Below are positions 1 to 5,469 of a stretch of 6,108 nucleotides of DNA, piece by piece. The translations under genes were made by a program, and so were the position numbers. How positions within the stretch are numbered: the stretch's first letter is position 1; each line of letters starts with the position of its first letter. A model generated the notes under the pieces. The model ran no database searches. It was not told the DNA's origin and saw nothing but the letters and a program-made list of their open reading frames with translations. Source of the DNA: Hyphomicrobiales bacterium (GTDB taxonomy: Bacteria; Pseudomonadota; Alphaproteobacteria; Rhizobiales; Aestuariivirgaceae); assembly GCA_020029455.1 (NCBI GenBank), contig JAIBJH010000163.1, forward strand, positions 1-6,108. Reading direction: 5' to 3'.

Positions 1-1020
1 CTGCGCCTCTGCTCCCGCCCGCGGCGGATCGATGACAAGGCCGTCAAACTCGCTAAGTTCCTGCACAACCAATGGCGCGCGATAGAGGTCACGCACCTTC
101 GCAGAAATGGGTTTGATCCCCTGGGTGTGTCGCACTGCATTGTTGAGCTGCGCGATAGCGTTCCTGTCGGAGTCAAAACCGTGAACAGCGACGGTCTCCG
201 CCAGGCGCAATGCGAACGGACCAACGCCGCAGAAGAGGTCGGCCAGTTTTTTGCGCTTGCCAAGGCCCTCGCTCACCAGCCGCGCCAAAATCTCTTCGCC
301 TTTCTGCGTTGCCTGAAGGAAAGATTGAACGGGCAGATGAACACGCGCCTTCCCCATAGTCACGAAAGGCTGGCCCACCGCCATCAGTTCGTTCCCGTTG
401 ATGGCAAGTCGCAGCAGCTTCCAGCGGATGAATAGCTCTTTGAGTGGCTCTATTCGGCGCGGAACGGCATTGCGCTCTGCTTTCACGGCAACATCAAGGC
501 CATTACTGGCCAAGGTGATCGCCACATCACAATTACCAAGCATGGGACCGAAGCTAGCCGCAATGAGTGGTGCATCACGTAGCGCAGGCACAAGCACGGG
601 GCAGGTTTCCAGCGCACAAAGCTTGTGGCTCTTCTGCTCCATGAAGCCGGATACCCATTGCCCGGCTTGTTGCCGCACGTGCAAAGATACACGGCGGCGG
701 CCCTCACCATGGGCATCGATCAATGCTTCGATGGCCGGATGCAGGCCCCTGGCCTCCAAAGCCCTTTCCAACAGTGACCGCTTCCATGGGGCGTAGGGTT
801 CCTCGCGCCAATGCTGCAGTGCGCAGCCACCGCAATTCTCGAACTTGGGACAGAATGGTTCAATGCGATCTGGCGACGCGGATACAACTCTTGTGACTTT
901 ACCATCTTCAATTTCAACGACTTCTGAAGGCAGCACTTTCGGAAAATGCAAATGGCGGCCATCAACCGATGCCACTCCATCGCCGTTCTGGCCCATCTTC
1001 TCAATTGTGACCCGCACCAT
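1..1020 (-). CDS. Class I SAM-dependent RNA methyltransferase (TrmA/RumA family, COG2265), C-terminus missing
   Basis: This is probably a 5-methyluridine RNA methyltransferase. The frame is open from the ATG at 1020 to the window edge (340 codons), so the C-terminus is cut off. Residues 1-40 look like a TRAM RNA-binding domain (GQNGDGVASVDGR, then a VLPSE loop). A 4Fe-4S site follows: C57, C63 and C66 in CPKFENCGGC, with C140 as the likely fourth ligand, the spacing seen in RumA/RlmD. Q236 in SFLQAT matches the motif preceding the Rossmann fold. SAM-binding motif I is DLFCGVGPF (261-269), an acidic FDSD loop lies at 282-285, and DPPRAG is at 331-336. The catalytic cysteine and general-base glutamate would lie beyond the edge. 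The ATG shares one base with the stop of the upstream kinase gene (TGATG), which suggests translational coupling. The family is certain; the target is not. An rRNA uridine is my guess, because many alphaproteobacteria make tRNA m5U54 with folate-dependent TrmFO instead. Confidence 0.93.
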   Translation of the reverse strand, partial: MVRVTIEKMGQNGDGVASVDGRHLHFPKVLPSEVVEIEDGKVTRVVSASPDRIEPFCPKFENCGGCALQHWREEPYAPWKRSLLERALEARGLHPAIEALIDAHGEGRRRVSLHVRQQAGQWVSGFMEQKSHKLCALETCPVLVPALRDAPLIAASFGPMLGNCDVAITLASNGLDVAVKAERNAVPRRIEPLKELFIRWKLLRLAINGNELMAVGQPFVTMGKARVHLPVQSFLQATQKGEEILARLVSEGLGKRKKLADLFCGVGPFALRLAETVAVHGFDSDRNAIAQLNNAVRHTQGIKPISAKVRDLYRAPLVVQELSEFDGLVIDPPRAGAEAQ

Positions 1021-1643
1021 CAGGGATAGACCAGGACAAGCGCCTTGCCGCCACGCAGCTTCAGTTCAACATCACCTTCGGCAGCATTGGACATGGTAAG
1101 GCTCGAGCCGAATAGTACTTCACGGTCCTTGAGAGGCCAGCGCACACCGCTGATGCTGAGGTCTTCCAGCGCTGTTACGCCGATAACGCTGAGCCGCGTG
1201 CCGTGTGCCAGCCCGCTCAAACTCAAAGCACCAAGCAACGGATAGGCTTCTTCATGCCCGCTGGAAGTGAAAACGTTGAGACCCCGTTCCGCCAGGGACA
1301 ACATCATCGTGCCGTGCGCCAGCATGTGATCAAACTGCCCACCAAAGCCACCGACAAGAATGAGCGCCGTAGCGCCGCGCTTCAGCGCTTCTTCAACCGC
1401 AAGCTCGCCATCCGTCGCATTTTTGTCCGCCGGATGAACAACACGCGGAACATGCTGGAACGCCGCCTCAAGTTCCGTGCCGGCAGAATCAAAATCGCCG
1501 ACCCACAATTCCGGCGCCAGTTGCAGCACTGTAGCATGGGCCATGCCGCTATCAGCTGCAATGCAGCGCGCGCCCCTGACCTGCTGTTTGAGGCGCTCTG
1601 TCGGCGTTACATCGCCGCCAAGCAATATGGCGAACCGGGTCAT
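1020..1643 (-). CDS. thiN: Thiamine pyrophosphokinase (thiamine diphosphokinase)
   Basis: This cytoplasmic enzyme transfers pyrophosphate from ATP to thiamine, giving thiamine diphosphate directly. It allows use of salvaged thiamine without the ThiL phosphate-kinase step. The 207-residue product has the usual family length and its motifs in order: ADSG near residues 30-33, GDFDS at 49-53, DKNATD at 73-78 (metal and diphosphate binding), GGFGGQFDH at 98-106, and a C-terminal beta domain with SLTMSN at 181-186 for thiamine binding. In many homologues the residue before FDH is arginine; here it is Q103. The start lies 9 nt after the DUF2207 stop and has no good Shine-Dalgarno sequence, so translation probably depends on the upstream gene. 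The stop overlaps the methyltransferase start by one base. No other thiamine gene and no TPP riboswitch is visible nearby. The symbol thiN is borrowed from the Bacillus enzyme. Confidence 0.93.
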   Translation of the reverse strand: MTRFAILLGGDVTPTERLKQQVRGARCIAADSGMAHATVLQLAPELWVGDFDSAGTELEAAFQHVPRVVHPADKNATDGELAVEEALKRGATALILVGGFGGQFDHMLAHGTMMLSLAERGLNVFTSSGHEEAYPLLGALSLSGLAHGTRLSVIGVTALEDLSISGVRWPLKDREVLFGSSLTMSNAAEGDVELKLRGGKALVLVYP

Positions 1644-1652
1644 GCCCGCGCG

Positions 1653-3563
1653 CTACCAGCCGGAGCCGCCGCCGCCACCACCGCCGCCACCGGAAAACCC
1701 GCCGCCGCTAGAACCGGATGAACTTCCGGGCGGTGTTGCGGCCGATGAGATGGAACTGGCGAGGTTCGAGCCGATGCTGTCGGTGAAATCGCGCGAACCG
1801 AAACTGTTGGAGCCGTGGTACCAGTTGCCCGCGCTCGTAGCTGCACCCGCCGCAGCGGCGGCCGCGAGGATCGCCGTGAACTTGTCGCTCCATTCATTTT
1901 CGCAATCCAGCGCCATAGCATAAGGCAGATAGCGCTCGAAGAGTTCTGGCGTCTTTTCCGGTGGGTTGAGCACCTTGAGACGCTCCTCCTCTGCCGTCGT
2001 CATGTACATGCGGAAGCCCTCAATCTGGTCCAGCACCTTGCGGCCAGAAGGCGTCGGCGCGCGCAGCAGCCAAAAGAACATGAAGTTGAATCCGGCCAAA
2101 GCAATGCAACCCGCAATGAACCACTTCATCGCCGGCGACATGCCTTCGGCAAACCATGTCAGCACCGGCACGGCAATGCCAGCCCCGACAAAGGGAATGA
2201 GGAACACAAGGCCCATGAGCGAGCGGATGCGCGTCCAGATGCTCGCGGAACTGATAACCCCTTTAACCGTAGCATAGCCGACCACAAGAATGACGCCCCA
2301 CCACACGGACGAGAACAGTGTGGTGAAAAGTACGATCGCTCCCTCGCCCTCCGGCATCAGGAACCCTGAGATCACCAGCCCCACCAGCGAGATCGCAAAG
2401 CCCACTGCAAACCATCCGATATTGCGGAGAAACATCACGCCGTCATACTCGTCGTTGAGCGCACTTTTTAGTGACGAACGCGCTACTTCGACCGCACTGT
2501 GATTTGTCTGCTTCAGGACGAGCGTGTTGCTCGGCAGACCTGAAAACAGGGCCGACTCGCTCCGCGTGAGTTGTTCCTTGCCCGCTGTCCGGATTTTTTC
2601 GATGCTGAATGTCCCGCCATTCTCGCTGACGGTGGCGCGGCCCTTCACCGCCAGGCCAACGACAGCAGCGGCGAACGCCTTGTCGTCGAACCCCTGCTCC
2701 CGCACATACCGGACACCAGCAGGCCCCAGCCCCTCAGGCGGCTTGAACAGCGGGAATATGTTACCCTCAGGTGGATCACGGCCAACTTTGAACCAGGCAT
2801 AGAGGTAGTAGAAAGGCACAAACAGCAGGGTTGCGATCAATCCGAAAAAACCGAGATTGTCCAGGATCCAGCTCGTTCGCAGTTCGCCTGCGGTCGGTGG
2901 GACGACGATGCCCTTTTGCCAGGCCACAGCAACCGTCAGCCCTTCGCCTTCACCGAGAGCGCGGGTGGAGCGTGCCGCGAAGATGTCTCCGCTTGCCTGC
3001 ATCACTTCCGCATCGCTGCCGTTGTCTCCAAAAGCGCCGGTGTAGACTGAATGCTGCTTGATCTCCGCGCCCGCAGGCAATCGGATAATCGCCGTGGCAT
3101 TGAGGATCGGGAATGACCAGCCATTGCCCGTAGCGTTCCAATAGAGCTCGTCATAGTTGTCAAAAAAACCGATCTGCCGGTCAGTGTTGTAGAAGATGTC
3201 ATAGGTGTGTTCCCCCAATTCCAGGAACACATCCTTGTCGCCGATGCGGATGCGCTTGCCGTTCGACATGCTTTCGATGGCATATGGTTCGTCTCGCCCA
3301 TCGCGCATGACCTTGAGAACTTCGAAACCCACTCGCACCCGTGTGCCATCGGGCCTGGTGTAGATCGTCGGGAAATCCCGCAGGATGCCGCGCCTGATTT
3401 GATTGCCTTCGGCGTTGACCGTAATGGTTTCCCGTACAGTCAGTTCGCCATCGGGCGCGATGGCAACGTCGCTGACGAAATTGCGGATCACCTCCTGCGC
3501 CGTGGCGGGAACCGCCACGAGAAGCAGCAGGGCTGCGCTTAGGAAAATCCACAGGAAGCGCAT
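1653..3563 (-). CDS. DUF2207 domain-containing membrane protein with polyglycine tail
   Basis: A 636-residue protein of the DUF2207 (YciQ-like) family, biochemical function unknown. Residues 1-22 form a signal peptide (hydrophobic core, ATA before Q23). Residues 23-230 make the extracytoplasmic domain, with beta-rich segments such as DGELTVRETITV and a conserved-looking RRGILRDFP. A first membrane helix at about 233-257 leads into the family signature GRDPPEGNIFPLFKPPEGL (261-279) and a cytoplasmic domain (about 280-380) that looks winged-helix-like. Four more helices follow near 381-403, 408-435, 446-471 and 480-500. RYLPYAMALDCENEW (544-558) resembles the conserved cytoplasmic motif after the helices. 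The tail (about 565-636) is low complexity: an Ala run, a Ser/Gly region, nine consecutive glycines (625-633) and a terminal SGW. It starts 3 nt after lemA with no Shine-Dalgarno sequence, implying coupling. LemA proteins often neighbour DUF2207 or TPM-domain proteins, so the two may act together in the envelope (inference). Confidence 0.9.
   Translation of the reverse strand: MRFLWIFLSAALLLLVAVPATAQEVIRNFVSDVAIAPDGELTVRETITVNAEGNQIRRGILRDFPTIYTRPDGTRVRVGFEVLKVMRDGRDEPYAIESMSNGKRIRIGDKDVFLELGEHTYDIFYNTDRQIGFFDNYDELYWNATGNGWSFPILNATAIIRLPAGAEIKQHSVYTGAFGDNGSDAEVMQASGDIFAARSTRALGEGEGLTVAVAWQKGIVVPPTAGELRTSWILDNLGFFGLIATLLFVPFYYLYAWFKVGRDPPEGNIFPLFKPPEGLGPAGVRYVREQGFDDKAFAAAVVGLAVKGRATVSENGGTFSIEKIRTAGKEQLTRSESALFSGLPSNTLVLKQTNHSAVEVARSSLKSALNDEYDGVMFLRNIGWFAVGFAISLVGLVISGFLMPEGEGAIVLFTTLFSSVWWGVILVVGYATVKGVISSASIWTRIRSLMGLVFLIPFVGAGIAVPVLTWFAEGMSPAMKWFIAGCIALAGFNFMFFWLLRAPTPSGRKVLDQIEGFRMYMTTAEEERLKVLNPPEKTPELFERYLPYAMALDCENEWSDKFTAILAAAAAAGAATSAGNWYHGSNSFGSRDFTDSIGSNLASSISSAATPPGSSSGSSGGGFSGGGGGGGGGSGW
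1665..1691 (-). repeat. Trinucleotide run encoding nine glycines
   Basis: Nine successive glycine codons (six GGC, three GGT) lie near the 3' end of the DUF2207 gene. They read as GCC/ACC triplets on the plus strand, inside a wider CCG-rich stretch of about 1656-1700. The codon mix is partly interrupted, so this is a low-complexity coding repeat and not a perfect microsatellite. A gain or loss of whole triplets would change only the glycine linker length. Confidence 0.8.
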
Positions 3564-3566
3564 GTG

Positions 3567-4130
3567 TCAGCGTGTCTTGAAATCCACCTTCGGCGTCTCG
3601 CGTTGCGCCGCATCGCCAATATCAAAGAACTCCGCCTTCACGAAGCGGAAGAAATTCGCCACGAAGTTGCTCGGAAAACTCTCGATCATCGTATTGAAGC
3701 TGCGCACCGCCCCGTTGTAATAGCGCCGCGACATCTGGATTTCATCCTCAACGCCCGCGAGCTTGTCCTGCAGGTCGCGGAAATTCGCATCCGCCTTGAG
3801 TTCAGGATAGGCTTCTGCAATCGCAAACAGACGGCCCAAGGCCGCCGTCATGGCTTGGCCCACAGCGGATTGGTCAGCAACGCTTCCCCCCGCAATGGAT
3901 TTGGCCCTGAGTTCGGCAATGTCGCGGAACAGCTTGTCCTCGTGCGAAGCATAGCCCTTCACAGTTTCCACAAGATTTGGAATCAGGTCGGCACGCCGCT
4001 TGAGCTGCACATCAATGCCGCTCCAGCCCTCCGCCACCAGGTTTCTCTGGCTTACCAGCGCATTGTAGGCATAGATCAGGTAGCCGATCACCACCACGAT
4101 CAGTCCAATCAGTCCATAACCTAGTGTCAT
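3567..4130 (-). CDS. lemA: LemA family membrane protein
   Basis: A 187-residue LemA-family protein, the usual length. One N-terminal membrane helix at about residues 5-21 is followed by a helical-bundle domain. Family hallmarks are visible: YNALVSQRN (22-30), EGWSGIDVQLKRRADLIPN (34-52), VETVKGYASHE (54-64), a central region with AEAYPELKA (105-113), and YYNGAVRSFNTMIESFPSN (137-155) followed by a phenylalanine-rich segment. The family fold is established, but the molecular function is not; LemA is a widespread membrane-anchored helical protein often encoded beside DUF2207 or TPM-domain proteins. The start is supported by AGGAGG five bases upstream, the best ribosome binding site on this strand. 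It is the first gene of the leftward operon, with DUF2207 beginning 3 nt after its stop. LemA was also once the name of a Pseudomonas sensor kinase (GacS), which is unrelated. Confidence 0.95.
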   Translation of the reverse strand: MTLGYGLIGLIVVVIGYLIYAYNALVSQRNLVAEGWSGIDVQLKRRADLIPNLVETVKGYASHEDKLFRDIAELRAKSIAGGSVADQSAVGQAMTAALGRLFAIAEAYPELKADANFRDLQDKLAGVEDEIQMSRRYYNGAVRSFNTMIESFPSNFVANFFRFVKAEFFDIGDAAQRETPKVDFKTR

Positions 4131-4135
4131 CAGGG

Positions 4136-4141
4136 CCTCCT
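4136..4141 (-). promoter_or_regulatory. Ribosome binding site of lemA
   Basis: The minus strand carries a perfect AGGAGG five bases before the lemA ATG. It is much stronger than anything before the three downstream genes and supports lemA as the translational entry point of the operon. Confidence 0.8.
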
Positions 4142-4154
4142 CGCTCTGCAGGGC

Positions 4155-4183
4155 ATTATTCCCGCAAGTCTGGCTTCATTCAA
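4155..4183 (-). promoter_or_regulatory. Candidate sigma-70-type promoter for the lemA operon
   Basis: On the minus strand, TTGAAT (4183-4178, four of six matches to TTGACA) and AATAAT (4160-4155, five of six matches to TATAAT) are separated by exactly 17 bases. Transcription would start near 4148, leaving a leader of roughly 18 nt that contains the AGGAGG site. The spacing and the AT-rich -10 in GC-rich surroundings support it, but this is a prediction by eye. Confidence 0.45.
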
Positions 4184-4238
4184 GCGCGCTTTGGCGGCGA
4201 GCCGTGCTGCGCACAAATTGGACCAGATTTCACGCGAC

Positions 4239-4253
4239 ACTGGATTTGACTGG
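4239..4253. repeat. Short direct repeat upstream of phnW (possible regulator site)
   Basis: ACTGG occurs twice, at 4239-4243 and 4249-4253, exactly 10 bp apart (one helical turn) around an AT-rich centre. On the minus strand it reads CCAGTCA, AAT, CCAGTGT, which loosely recalls a Pho box. Pho-box repeats, however, have an 11-bp period and the match is imperfect. It lies about 45-60 bp before the phnW start. Confidence 0.2.
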
Positions 4254-4284
4254 CAACAGGCGGCGGCGCATGAGGACTTTCAGC

Positions 4285-4290
4285 GGAGGG
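4285..4290 (+). promoter_or_regulatory. Ribosome binding site of phnW
   Basis: GGAGGG lies six bases before the ATG at 4297. This decides the start: in-frame ATGs at 4204 and 4270 have no comparable site, and the 31 residues they could add (arginine-rich, no family similarity) precede the conserved aminotransferase core. Confidence 0.75.
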
Positions 4291-4296
4291 TACGCC

Positions 4297-5466
4297 ATGC
4301 CGGCAGATGATGCACAAGTGCCTAGTTTCAAGGGGCCGGAAGGCCAGGAGGATATGCCTTATCTCCTGACGCCAGGCCCCCTTACGACTTCGCGCACCGT
4401 CAAGCTGGCAGCCCTCGCCGACTGGGGATCACGCGACATCGAGTTCCGCAACCTCGTGAAGGATATCCGCAACGGCCTGAAGACCCTCTCCCACTGCGAT
4501 GAAAACTATGAATGCGTAATCATGCAAGGCTCGGGCACCTTCGCCATCGAGGCGGCGCTCGGTTCCTTCTGTCCCGCCAAACGCAAGAAAACCCTTGTCG
4601 TGGCAAATGGCGCCTATGGCGACCGCGCCGTTCAAATCCTTGAGCGCATCGACCGTCCCGTCATCAAAATTGACAAAGGTGATTCTCAAAGCCCCACGCC
4701 TGCCGAAGTGGCCGCCGCTCTCGACAATGACCGGAGCATCAGCCACGTCTGGATCATCCACTGCGAAACCACCTCCGGTATCATCAACCCCATTACAGAG
4801 ATCGGCCACGAGGTGCAGAGCCGTGGCCGCGTTTTCATGGTGGATGCCATGTCGTCCTTTGGCGCGCTTCCGCTCGACATGCGGCGCGATAGCATCGATG
4901 TCATGGTGTCCTCTTCCAACAAATGCATCGAAGGCATTCCCGGTTTCTCATATGTCATCGTGAAGCGCCCACTGCTCGAAGCCTGCGGCGGACAGTGCCA
5001 CTCGATCGTGCTCGATCTCTATGACCAGTGGAAAGGCCTCGAAACCAACGGCCAGTTCCGCTTCACGCCACCCACTCATTCGCTCGTCGCCTTCCGCCAG
5101 GCCATGCGCGAACTTGAAGAGGAAGGCGGTCCCCCGGCGCGGCTTGCACGCTACCAGCGCAATGCTGCAGCCTTGCTTGATGCCCTCAAGGCCATGGGCC
5201 TTGTTCCCCTGCTCAATGACAATGAGCGCGGCCCCATCATCCAGACCATCCTGCAACCGAAGGATCCAAACTTCGATTTCGAAACCTTCTACAAGGGCCT
5301 GCGCGCGCGGGGCTTTGCCATCTATCCGGGCAAACTCACAAAGAAGCCGAGCTTCCGCATCGGCACCATCGGCCGGCTCGACGAAAACGTGATGAAAGAT
5401 GTCGTTGCCGCCATCAAGGATGTGCTGGCCCAGATGGGCGTCACTGACATGAGCCCTGCGGAATAA
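4297..5466 (+). CDS. phnW: 2-aminoethylphosphonate:pyruvate aminotransferase
   Basis: This PLP-dependent, cytoplasmic fold-type I aminotransferase moves the amino group of 2-aminoethylphosphonate to pyruvate, giving phosphonoacetaldehyde and alanine. From the ATG at 4297 the product has 389 residues, slightly longer than typical PhnW (about 365), mostly through a short N-terminal lead. Family motifs are clear: LLTPGPLTTSRTVK near the N-terminus, DWGSRDIEF, MQGSGTFAIEAALGS, VANGAYG, HCETTSGIINP, VDAMSSFGALP with PLP-binding D183, and SSSNKCIEGIPGF with the Schiff-base lysine K209. D183 and K209 are 26 residues apart, as in characterised PhnW. Further motifs are FRFTPPTHS, YPGKLT and FRIGTIG near the C-terminus. 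phnA follows after 3 nt, so the two are almost certainly cotranscribed. That pairing indicates the product is oxidised to phosphonoacetate and then hydrolysed, rather than cleaved by phosphonatase (PhnX). Whether it is induced by substrate or by phosphate starvation cannot be read from the sequence. Confidence 0.96.
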   Translation: MPADDAQVPSFKGPEGQEDMPYLLTPGPLTTSRTVKLAALADWGSRDIEFRNLVKDIRNGLKTLSHCDENYECVIMQGSGTFAIEAALGSFCPAKRKKTLVVANGAYGDRAVQILERIDRPVIKIDKGDSQSPTPAEVAAALDNDRSISHVWIIHCETTSGIINPITEIGHEVQSRGRVFMVDAMSSFGALPLDMRRDSIDVMVSSSNKCIEGIPGFSYVIVKRPLLEACGGQCHSIVLDLYDQWKGLETNGQFRFTPPTHSLVAFRQAMRELEEEGGPPARLARYQRNAAALLDALKAMGLVPLLNDNERGPIIQTILQPKDPNFDFETFYKGLRARGFAIYPGKLTKKPSFRIGTIGRLDENVMKDVVAAIKDVLAQMGVTDMSPAE

Positions 5467-5469
5467 TCC

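Larger units (their letters stand above)
4131..4296. other. Divergent intergenic region between lemA and phnW
   Basis: This 166-bp spacer separates the two divergent clusters and is the only non-coding stretch of any size. It holds the lemA ribosome binding site, a candidate lemA promoter, the phnW ribosome binding site, a short direct repeat and a small TGG-A-CCA palindrome at 4219-4225. I found no convincing -35/-10 pair pointing toward phnW, no terminator hairpin and no riboswitch-like structure. No regulator gene sits next to phnW in this window. Confidence 0.75.

Noticed and set aside
1653..1720. GlyGly-CTERM/rhombosortase sorting signal at the DUF2207 C-terminus
   Set aside because: That signal needs a hydrophobic helix and basic residues after the glycines. 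Here the protein ends at SGW directly after the glycine run.
1203..1923. Two overlapping plus-strand frames with proline-rich segments opposite the kinase and the DUF2207 tail
   Set aside because: The proline and alanine runs are simply the reverse reading of the glycine codons in the DUF2207 tail. The rest is antisense to a real kinase.
1815..2369. A 184-codon plus-strand frame inside the DUF2207 gene
   Set aside because: It lies antisense to a strongly supported gene, has arginine-rich low-quality composition, and has no ribosome binding site or family signature.
3564..4124. A 186-codon open frame on the plus strand covering almost all of lemA
   Set aside because: It is the codon-aligned antisense of lemA and stays open because lemA avoids TTA, CTA and TCA reverse-stop triplets. 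The predicted protein is rich in His and Arg with no recognisable domain, and lemA itself is a clear family member.
4239..4253. A true PhoB (Pho) box upstream of phnW
   Set aside because: The repeat period is 10 bp instead of 11 and the half-sites match poorly. It is kept only as a weak repeat feature.
4204..4296. Longer phnW start at 4204 (or 4270), adding up to 31 residues
   Set aside because: The extension is arginine-rich without family similarity or a ribosome binding site, whereas the ATG at 4297 has GGAGGG at ideal spacing.
4131..4296. Terminator, riboswitch or small RNA in the intergenic region
   Set aside because: No stable hairpin followed by a T-run is visible on either strand, and the spacer is short with divergent genes on both sides.
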